Positions 22,804-34,800 of a DNA stretch of 64,000 nucleotides are shown here, one piece after another. The notes beneath the pieces were generated by a model. The model saw only the letters and a list, made by a program, of their open reading frames with translations, did not search any database and was not told where the DNA came from. The stretch comes from Gordionus sp. m RMFG-2023 (lineage: Eukaryota > Nematomorpha > Gordioida > Chordodea > Parachordodidae), in the NCBI RefSeq assembly GCF_954871325.1, contig NC_088779.1, positions 16,308,846 to 16,372,845 on the forward strand. The letters are read 5' to 3'. A program made the translations under genes and the position numbers. Each line of letters starts with the position of its first letter. The first letter of the stretch is position 1.

Positions 22804-25800
22804 CTTTCATAAATTAAATAATTTTAAATTAAAATTTAGCTACCTTTTTTTGTTTGAAAGATTTAATTATATCTTTAATGTCAGATGCTGTAAATGGAAA
22901 ATTTATTATTGGACAATCTAAATCATCATTTTGAAGGGGACACGTTTCAGGGGCAGTAAGCATCATTAGTTTTGTTTCGTCTTCAAATAAAGGAAATTTT
23001 TGCTCTATTAAAATAAAAAAATAACAAACGATTTTTAGTAGGAATCAAATGAAAATTATTAGGGTTTAAGCATTAAAATATCACTTGACCTGATAATGAC
23101 CTCAATTTTAAATAATCGCATATAATACTCGCATATAATACTCGCATTGGCGATTAATTTTAATAAAATATGAATGCTATGAATATGACAGGTTAATTTA
23201 AAAAAAGTTGTTAATATTTCCTGCTACTATTTTTTAAACTTCATAATTTATAAAGACTTATTTTGAAAAAATTAAGGTGAAGAAATCATTCAATACTTAA
23301 AATCTAATAATGGAAAACCTATTAAATTTAGAAGAAAATGCTTAAAATTTTATTTAATTAATGATATTTGGTATAAAGGCCAATGTATATAATTAATATA
23401 ATTTCTTTTATCTCGAGAACAAAAAAGTAATTTATGATAATAAAAAGATAGAAATCATTAAAAGATTTCAAAGGTGCACAGGCATGGTTTTGAACATTCC
23501 AAAATTTTACCAGATTTGTTTCTCGTTCAATTCAAGACAAAAAAAAGAGGTGCTAAGAATTGAAAACTCAATCTGGATCCAAATTCGGATTTAGGTTTGT
23601 TACATAAATAAAGTAATTTTTTTTAATTAATTAACAATATAATTAAATTAGAGCCTTAATATAGGATCTAGAGACTTTTTATTTTAACTTAAGTAAATAA
23701 ATACATGGACAATATTCTAAATTTATAGTGGCATTGATAATATATATCTCGTAATTTTTAAAGAGATCAGAACTATCCGGGATCATCATGGGTTTTAAAG
23801 GGATCTAAAAAATTAGGGATTTAATTTAAGGAATGATAAAACGGTATTATCTCGTTTAAACAGTGATAAAAGATTTTTATCAACATAAAATATCGATATA
23901 GATATTAAATAAAAGCTAATTTAAATATCTTTTGGCTGGATGCATTTATTCTTGGTCTTGATGGTTATGACTTGGTCTGGGGGGGGGGCGGGTGAATGGA
24001 GGGGGGGGGGGTAAAAAAAATATATGGGTATCAAAAAAAGGTAATTAAAATATCTTTTGATTGTAATAATAATTAAACTCTAAATGGGGTCTAGGTCTTG
24101 GAGGGTCAATAAATTTTTTTATCAACACAAAATATTTATATGACTCTCAAATAGAAGCTAATTAAAATACTTTTCTACTATTATATTCACTCTTGGATAA
24201 AAATTTTAATGAATATCAAATATAAGAATTTCCTTTTTCAAAATTCACAAAATATTTTAATCTCGATAAACAGGATATAAATTTTGCTGTATGATGTGCC
24301 AGATGATTTTACCATAAAACATTTAAGGGTAATATATCAAACAAATTTAATATATGTGGCTCAATCCATAATTTTTAAAATAAAATTAGACTGTAATAGT
24401 TAGTGAGCTGAATTTATATGAAAGTTGATTTTCTGGCCCAGTCTAAACATTGTATATTTCAACTGGCCATAAGATAGTGAGCTAATTGTTGTAACTTTTT
24501 TGGTAATTGCAAATTGATTTACAATTACCATAAAAAGATGCACTTCTTGAAGCTGTTATTATGGAGATGGTCTTATTAGCAATGGTTAAATTCTTAAATT
24601 TTATTGATTTATAAACTTTCGTTTTTAAAAATGGTAAATCAATTTTTCCCAAATTAGTTCCAACCCATAGTTTCTCGTTTATATTTGGATAATTTTGCTT
24701 CTTAGGGCATAGATTTTATTTATCATTTTATATTGAGATCAGGTACGTGATCTCCAATGAATAATTATATATGCGTAAACATCGTCTTGCTTATTCATAT
24801 CTATTAAATAGGCAATAGACGAAAACTGTTTAGCTAAAATATTTAATGCTATTTCCTATTGAGTTTGTGGCATTTTTATCTTGCCATAGTATTGTGTTGC
24901 CTATTTTATATTCCGTTTTCTCGTAAGAATATATTTAACAGTGTAAAATGATTCGTAGGAATTCCCCCTTTTTATTTTGTCACTATACCCTCAGGTTCAT
25001 TAGTAATATTATGGTTATAAAGCAGATATAAAGTATTTGTGCTAGTTGTATTAGAAACTGTCGTGAAATCTGGTTTAAAATAAAAAATATATAAAAATGA
25101 AGTTAAATTAGTAAGCTAGAGTTAGTAAAATATCCATTAATTTTATTACTTTCATCAGAAAAAGAATAATCCATTGTCATTATATGGTGAGGTTTGTATA
25201 GAATTTTAAAATTAAGATTTAAATTGGTTAACAATATTTATTATTCATTTTTTACTCATTTCATCGGGATTAGAATCGATCAATAAGTTATCATTGAACG
25301 GTGAGATCTGTGTAACATTCTGAATTAAACCTTTCTAACTCTAGCCTACTAATTTAACTATTCATTTTTATATTTTTATTTTTAAACCAGATTTCACCAT
25401 AGTTTCTAATTCAACTTGCACAAATACTTTATATCTGTTTTATAACCATACTATTACTAATAAATCTGAGGGTATAGTGATTGCTCACAAAATAAAAAAG
25501 GGGAATTCCTAAAAATCATTTTACACTATTAATAAATATATTCTTTCGGAGAAAACGGAATATAAAATAGGCAACACAATACTATGGCAAGTTAAAAATG
25601 CCACAAACTCAATAGGCAATAGCATTATAAATATTTTAGCTAGACCTTCGTCTATTGCCTATTTAATAGATATGAATAAGCAAAACAATGTTTACAAAAA
25701 TAATTTAAAAAATAAAATTATTCATTGGGGATCACGTATAGGATCTCAATATAAAAATGATAGATCAAATCTATGCCCTAAAAATATTGAAGCCAAAATT

Positions 25801-28800
25801 ATCCAAATGGAAGCGAGTAACTATAGGTTGGAACTAATTTGGGAAAAAATGATCCCCTATTTTTAATAACGAACGTTCACATATCAATAAAATTTAACAA
25901 TTTAGCCATTCCTAATAAGACTATTTCCATAATAACAGCATCAAGAAGTGCATCTTCTTATGGCAATTGTAAATCATGCAATTGCCAAAAGTTGTAACAA
26001 TAAAAGATGCCAATGTTTTAAAAATGGCATTAATTGCTCCAGAAAATGTCACTTAATATTATTTGTTTAAATAATAAATAATTGCTCGAAATTATATTTT
26101 AAATTTCAATTAAAAAAAATAAATAAATGATGTGTTGATTATATGGCTTGAAAAAAAATTTAATAATAGGGATGATTTTGCTTGTAAAGAAGTGTAATAA
26201 TTTATAACTGCAATAAGAAACATTTATAATGTCATTTTAAAATTTGTGGATCAATAGTTTCAATCTTCAGAAATTTTGAGACTTAAAAATATTACATATT
26301 AGATTAAGTTGCGAGCATATAATTTTATCATTAGGCAACAATGAGTTTTTAAAAATCATTGACTATATATGACCCCTGCTTATAGTGATATTTATTATTG
26401 GAGTCTAAATATGTTGCATTTAACTTTTATTTGATACCAATGTTGATGTTTTATGTTAATAATAATTTTCATGATATCTTAACACCACCTTTTATTTGAT
26501 TCCTATATCAATATTTTGTGTTTATAAAAATATTCCTGACCCTCCAAGATCTACCGCCTACTATAGTATAATTATTACAATCATGAGATATTTTAATTAC
26601 CTTTAATTTGATATTCATATCGTTATTTTGTGTTGATAAAAATATTCCTGACCCCCATCCCCCGAGACCTAGATCCGCTCACTTATAGATATGATTATTA
26701 TTATAATCAAAAGATATTTTAACTACCATATATTAGATACCCATATCAATATTTTTATCCCCCTCACCCCCCTCCCTAGACCAAGTCCTACCCATCAAGA
26801 CCAAGAATGAATTCAGTTAAAAGATATTTAAATTAACTTTATTTGATACCCTAATCGATATTTATGTTGATAAAAATATTCATGACCCCTCAGGGACTAG
26901 ACCGGCCCCCTTTGAGTGATAATTATTATTACAATCAAAAGATATTTTAATGAGCTTTTATTTGATACCCATATCGATACTTTTTATTCTTACCCCCCCC
27001 CCCCCACACCACGTCCTACCGTACCCATCAAGACCAAGAATGAAAGCTTTGAATTAAAAGATATTTAAATTAGCTATTATTTGATACCCATATCTATGTT
27101 TTGTTTTGATAAAAATATTCCTGCCCCCCCAGACATAGACTCGTCCATTAATGGGGAATGATGACCTCTAGTTGAATAGATCTTAAAATTTAAAAAAAAA
27201 TAAAGCAAAACGCGCATAAAACATGTTTTAAATTAAAATTCTTCATTATCATGGTTCAAACGTGATGATACAGTATAGTTCTTTATCCTTTAAAAAATTG
27301 AATTCTTTAGGAAATCTATTATGTAGGCCGTCTGTTCGCAGCCTGAGTACTAAAAGTTATTAACTACTTCGCCTATAAAATTATAGATAAGTCAAGGCTC
27401 TTCTTTCCTTACTACACCAAGGTGAACAATTACCCCCTCACGTCTATCGTTGCTACATACATGGCCTTGATAAAGGCGAAAGTCATTATCGATGCCCTTT
27501 AACACCCAATCAAGCTAAGATTTCATGCCATCTACCCATTATACGTCGATGCCTCCAACAGCTTCATATGGTTGTTTTTTTGGGGTTACGATAACATGTC
27601 CTTCCTTCACCGAAGCTGCCCTTCTCATGGAGTCCCAATGCACGCCATTGCGCATTTCAACACGAAGTATTAACGGTTGGAGTCAGCGCCTTATTACCCA
27701 TCAACAAGGACGGGACACCGCCCATTATCTTCACGAATTCCACCGTCGCATATTACGTCTATAAGAAAGACGGATCAAGATCCCTATCATTCGAAATAGT
27801 CATCACCCAAATCCTAATCAAATTAGGGTTATCTGACTTCACCGCCACATTACAATACATCCAATGGATCCCCACCGACGATAAGCCATCTGACGAACTA
27901 TCTAGACATTAGATAGGGTAGCGTTCACTGCTGGATTTGTTCAACAGACCTGCTATAGACAAGACCGCAATCGATGATGCTTTCAATCGAGTCGAAGTCA
28001 ACGCATCTCTCTTTGGATCAGAAACGATCAATACCCCTTCATTAATAACCGGACTATCCGAGTCGTCAACCACCACTTAGAACTTTGAACAACTATCATT
28101 TTCCCAGGATTTGAAACTGAAAAATTTACAGCAACATAATACTAAGAACGACACTCCCATGCAAAATACTATATATATAGCATTAATATTATAACATACT
28201 TCTTTGTTTTCATCTTCGTGATTCTTATAGCAAAATTTTCTGTTTATTATTATTAATAAAGCATCTAATAAAAATATGAAATATCATATATTCTCTAATA
28301 AAATACGAAATATCATATATTCTTTAATAAAATACGAAATATATATTCTTTAAAAAATATGTAATATTATATATTCTTTAATAAAATACGAAATATCATG
28401 AAAAACATACGTTTCTTGGGCCCGGTGTAAGAAGTGAAATCACTACCTATTGTAGAATCACTATCGTAATGATTTTTTTGCTCTTGTAGAATCACTATAG
28501 TAGTAATTTTTAAGAAATGAGCTTATTAGAATAATTTTATTTCTACATATTTTTCCTATGGATATTCCTTGTACAATATGTTGTGATTGGTTGAAAGAGT
28601 AATTAGATAGTAGATTTTTTTATATTCAATTATTTATGTTTATATAAATTTGAATTATGGAGGTTATAAATATTTTGTCTGTAGTTATTTTCTTATATAC
28701 ATGTATTTTAAAATAGTTTTTTTATATAAATTTGTATATTTATGGTATAACAAAGATATATGTAATAATTTTTAGTAATTCGACGAGTATAATATGATTT

Positions 28801-31800
28801 TATATAGAAAGATATAACTTATTATTTTTCACTTTGTTTTTAATTTAATAATAAGGTTATTAAATTCATGCCTTAACTCAAATACCATAAATTTGAAAAG
28901 TGGTGTTCGGTGTGAGGAAAATATAAAAAAAAATTATAACAGGGACCTTTAGAATTCTTTATAAATAATAGGATATTAAGGTTAAAAAAACAATAATTAT
29001 TTATGATATATAATATATTCTATTATTAATGATAGCCATTTTCTTGCATCCCTATAATTTCGTAAATTAATGTTAATCCGTTGGTTAGTTAACTAGTTAT
29101 AATGTAAATAAATCAATTTAATTTGGTAGATTTTTAGTTAATAATATTGTTTTGATTTTAATTATTATGATCATTTTCTTAAGTTTCGCTTTAGGTGTAA
29201 GTATTGGAAGAAATGCGTCCTATATAAGAATTTATAGAAAAATTAGCTAGGAAGTTAAAAAATTGATATTAGAAAAAGATAATGTAAGGCAGGAAACAAG
29301 CAGCCATTTTGTTGTCATATGGCTAGCGTCACATGTCGCGTCAATGTGAGTCAACTATATTAAAATGCGCGTGATGTGGCAAGAAGGTCCATGTAGCAAT
29401 GTCGAGTGAACAATTTTGTATTGAGATGTAATACATGTGATCAAGAGGGACACACGCGAGAAAGGTGTAGGAAATGACTAGGAGAAAGATTAAATTTTAA
29501 TGATAATTATTTTGATAATAATAAATTTTTAAATTTGTTAGCTATAAATCCAACGAATAGAAGTATAGATAAAGAAAGAGATATAAATATTGAAAGTAGG
29601 AATTTAGAAATATATATAACAAATAATTTGAATTGTTAAAATTTGCGAATGATTGAATTAGAAATTTTTTTATAGAAAAATAGATGCCGGAGAATTAAAG
29701 ATAAAGATAGAGAAAGCAAAAATATGTTTTTTAATAGATAATACAGGAGCTAAAATTAACCTGATGAGTGTAAAAGATTTTAATAGATTTTGGCCAGAAA
29801 AAGAATTTTTTGAAAAATAAAAGTCAAACAATTAGATGTTAAAATTTTAGGTTATTATAGGATAAAGTTACCTGGAATTAATAAGTGTATAACTTTATGG
29901 ATAACATAACTACGTTGAAAATTAAACCAATTTTAGGTTGGTGTGACATAAAGGCGATAGGTCATGTTTATAATTGGTGGAATTTTTTTGAAACTATCTC
30001 TGAAATAAATAGCGAAATAATAAAGAGTGATATTTATAAGATTATGTTACCTAGTTTAGAAGTTAAACTAGTTCTCGATAAACTTAGAAATCGAACACCA
30101 GAATTTTTGATTAAATCTAGAGACAAGATCGAAGAGAATAATTTATCAAGAGATATAAATTTAATAGAGGTAATTCCAGACGAAATAAACAAACAAATAA
30201 TTAAGAATAAAGTAAACAGGAAGAGATTGTTTAAAGTAAATTCTGCCATGAAGTAAACAATATTTTAGATCAGTACAAGGATGTTTTTAAAGAAGAATTT
30301 GATACTCTAAAAAATGTTGAAGTAGATATAAAATTAATGGAAAACTACCAGGCTATATTTTGTGGATTAAGAAGATTACCGTTTTCTTGAATAGAAGAAA
30401 GAGATAAGGAACTAAATAAATGGTTAAAAGAAGGAATTATAGGACCAATAGCATAGCTTCTGGGCGACACCGCTAGTCCCCATAAGAAAACCAGATAATA
30501 GCTTAAGATTAGGCATAGATATAGAATATCATTAAACTCATGGATTATAACAGTAAAATATTTTCTACCAAGAATAGAGCATTGGCTAATAAGTAGCGAC
30601 TCGAATATAGATTTGTCTAATGCTTATTTACAGATTAGGATGTACGAGAATACAATTAAATATAATTACAACACATAGAGGATTGTATGCATTCTACCGA
30701 TTACCATTTGGGTTGTAAGTATCTGACTATGGATGCTTTATTTCAAGGATTAAGTGGAATCATGTATTATTAAGACGATGTTTTGATATAGGTAGAACAG
30801 AACAGGAACATAATATTAAAGTGTTAGACTAATTTTAGAAAATGGTTTAAGAGCTAATGTTAAAAAAAAGTGTTATTGGAATAAATAAAATAACGTATTT
30901 AGGACATATAATAAAAGGAAATGAAATTTATCCGATTGAAAAGAATATAGAAAATATTGTGAGCATGTGAAACCTAATAATAAACAGAATTACAATCGTT
31001 TTTAGGAACTTCTAATTATTATCATCGTTTCATACAGAATTCCGCTGAAATAGCTACACCTTTGTATAAGTTATTGAAGAAAAATAAAAAATTTGAATGG
31101 GGAATAATACATAATCAAAGTTTTGAAATATTGAAGAAAAATAAAGATGGTAGAAAAACCTATTTTGAATTGTTATGAGACATTAGATATTATTTTAGCA
31201 GTGGGCCATCCTTAGGGATTAGCCAGGCAGGCCTCGTAAGGATCACGCGCAGCTGAAAGCGTGGCGTCCCGTTCTCCATAACGAGTCATAACGGCTCGAT
31301 CTAATGATGGTATAGGAGGAGCTTTGTTACAAATGATTGATAATGTAGAAACGCCGATTTTATTTTTGTTCAGACAATTTAGTACTGAAAATAATTACTC
31401 AACAATAGATAAGGAAGCTTTAGCAGTCAAATTTGGTTTGACTAAGTGTAGAGAGTATTTATTATATATGGATCATAAACCGTTGGTAGAGTTGTTCAAA
31501 AAAGATAATAAAAAATTAATGGTTTCACCAACGTTGAAAAAATGGTTAATATTAGTTGCTAATTTCGATTTTGAAATATCAGAGAGGGTTAACAATATTG
31601 TTTACCAGATATATTATCGAGATTGTTTAATAAAGAAATTGAAAACAAAGATATAGAGCCCATAATTGATAGTTTAGAATATATCAACGAAGAAGAAGAA
31701 TTAAATATTAACAAAAGCGTTAAAGATAGATGCAAGAGAAAGGCCTATAACTTTTGAGATAGTAGATAAGATATCAAATCAAGATGAAAAATTAATAAAA

Positions 31801-34800
31801 ATTAGAGCTTGTTTGAAGGGAGATATAGAATGGAAAAGTGAAGATAAAGCATTTTAAAACATAAAGAGTGAATTAAAATTTTAGCAGAGGTATATACAGG
31901 ACATCAAGGCATAGAAAGAATGAAGAATAAAGCATGAGAATATATTTGGTGACCCAAAATGAATAGTTAAATAGAAGAATTAGCTAAGAGTTGTGAAACC
32001 TGTAATATGTGTGCTAATATATACCCATAAAAAACAAGGAAATAATGGCCAGAGACGAACATTCTAGATGTTTTTAGGTAGAAAAACATCAATTGAAGTG
32101 GATTTCTTGAAAGAAAAGGTAAAGCAAAATGACGCTATAATTAAATGTTTGGTTTGGATACTATTGTTTGAAAATCCAGTTAAATGGGGGAAGAGTGTAG
32201 TAAAGAAAAATATAGAAAGAGAAAAAGTCGAGGTAGAAATTGAAGGACAAGTAAGAATATGTTCAAGACATTAAACACTTAAGACCTTAATGTGTAGATC
32301 ATGAATAACAATGTGTTTAAAATGATGATAGACATAATTGATTTGTTTTTTAACAATTGAGAATTAAGAGAATCATAATTTTATGAGAATCATAATTTTA
32401 TGTGTTTAAAAATTGATGATAGATATAATATAATTAAGCATGTTGGAATTTAATGATAAACAAGTTGGGCCAGAATTATGAGAATCATAATTTATAGGTC
32501 TTAAAATTGATGATAGACATAATTGGCTGAGTTATATTTATGAAAAACAAAATTTCATAGGAAATTGTGTTAAAATTATGAGAGTCATAATGGTTTAATG
32601 TCTAACAATATATATTGGGTAAGATTATAGAAGCAAGGAGAGAGAATATATATAGTTTAATTCTGTTGTAAATGGCCTCCTATTTTCGAATAGGAAACAA
32701 GATAATCAAAATAGAGATTAGAGAAATAGATGGATCGGAGGAGTCTAGAAATTGGATGAATGTGGCTCGAGAATGAAGCTTAATAAAGATAAGGGGAGAT
32801 GATAAGAACCGACAAGATAGGCTTTTGCGAACAAAAGATTGGAGTCGGATCTTGGAAAGAGGAGAAAGATAATTTGTTGGTCGTGTGGAGGGAATTATGT
32901 AATGAGGTTATGTCCAACATTATTTGATTAATAATAACTCTTTAATGCCTTTGCAAGAAGAAGAAGACTTACCAAGTAAATCTTTTATAAAGATGATATG
33001 TAGATCAATTTCAAGTAGTGGGGTATTGTGATTGGTTGAAAGAATAATTTGATAGTAATAGATTTTTTATATTCAATTATTTATTGTTTATATATATTCG
33101 AATAATTAAGGAAGTTATAAATATTTTGTCTGTAGTTATTTTTTTTATATATGTATATATCAGTGACGAAGCGTCAAGTTTACTATTAGGGAAGCAATCA
33201 AAAAAATAAATTTATTTTAGTCAAACTCAAACATAATTAAGATTTATAAATAAGTGGTATTCGTCTTTGTTTTTGAGTGAAATGAAATAGTACTGCATTA
33301 TAAAAGTTATCGCTAGATTTTAAATTTTTTAATAATTTTTTTTCAATCGAAATCAAAGATAGATTTGATAATAGATTTTGGCGCATCCTGTTTCTGCTAT
33401 AAATTTTGATTCTTTTTAAAGATAAAAAACTCCTTTCTGCACTTGCTGTTGTTAAAGTAAAAGTTAAGATGAATTAGCATAATTTAAAAAACTCTTTAAA
33501 ACTCATCAAATCGGTGCATATAAAAATTCAAGTATTTCATTAACATTTTTTTTCTTTCTAAATTAAACATCCGGAAACACTACCTTTAATTGGTTTCCAG
33601 CTTGTATAAGTCAAAAAATTGAGAATAAGTGTCGTTTAAATTATATAATAAATATTTTGGGAAATTTTGGTTATTTGGAATTTACTAATATCTAACAATT
33701 CGACGAATTTAATATATTTTGGGGTAAGATATATGAAATAGAATTAATCAAATCATTTTGAATATTGCTTGATAGTCCAATAAAAACTGCACTATTTCTA
33801 AATGAAGTTTCAATAGTAAATTTTCTTCCGTGTACAAATAAATTAATTCAATATAATTTCCTCTATTTACTGAATTAGAAGATTCATCATCACCACGGAA
33901 TACGAGCTTCTGAATTCCAAGAAAACATATAGAGATCAATATTTTCAATATTTCTCTGTTTGATTTGACTTTAGAATTATGCTGTTCGATTGATATTGCG
34001 CATCGAATCTATCATATTTTCAATACGATTTTGGCCAAATGTTTATAATTTAATCATCGACTGCAAATGAGCGGTTGTTTCTTTGCCGTTTAACTGCCTT
34101 TGAAAAATTATTGATATCCGAAAATCCTTTATCATTCCAAGCATATTTTTCCTTTGGGAATAATAGGCATGACCAACAATATAGAGAATTAGAAAATTCA
34201 CATCCAGTGAGCGATTCATATTTTTCATATTTATCGATAGAATAATTACAGATGCAAGTTTTGATTTCTTTTAAAGTTTTGTAAAATTGGTTTTGGTCTT
34301 ACTTTTTCAATAATTAATTTTTTCGCATCAAAATTTCTTGAGCTAAATGATAATGTTAATAAATTTTCAATAATACAATTATAATTATTAAACATTAATT
34401 AAGGATTTTAAAAACGAAAAATTTTTTATTTTATTAAAAAAGTAAGGAAAAAAATATTATATAAAAAAATTTAAGCATTTTTTTATTTGCTTCCGCAATG
34501 CTTATTTTTTAATAGTAAAATTCGTATCGTACCGCCTTTACTATTTTTAAGTTATAATTAGTATTTTGTCGCTTAACTTTTCGCTAAATTTCGCTTAAGC
34601 TTAAAATTTGTATGCTCAAATATCTTAAGCTTATTACTCAATTTATAATTTGTAAATATTATATTTTAAGAATTTTTGGAAATAATTCCTTCAAATATTT
34701 TTTTATCAATAACTGTTGGCAATAACTAATTATACCTCTTAGGATAAAAAAAGATATTAAGTAAAATATGAATTTTTATTTTATAATGTTCTTTAAAGAA

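Larger units (their letters stand above)
23750..27180. mobile_element. Large palindromic (foldback-like) element with tandem arrays
   Basis: The two halves are inverted copies around about 25235. For example, 25650-26000 mirrors 24500-24820, and the 'CTAACTCTAGC' stretch near 25337 mirrors 25120. The spacer is about 200 bp. The outer parts of both arms are tandem arrays with C/G-tracts (about 23900-24280 and 26390-27180). Exact ends and target duplications were not found. The right arm carries a cysteine-rich coding remnant. The element looks old, with numerous differences between arms. Confidence 0.72.
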
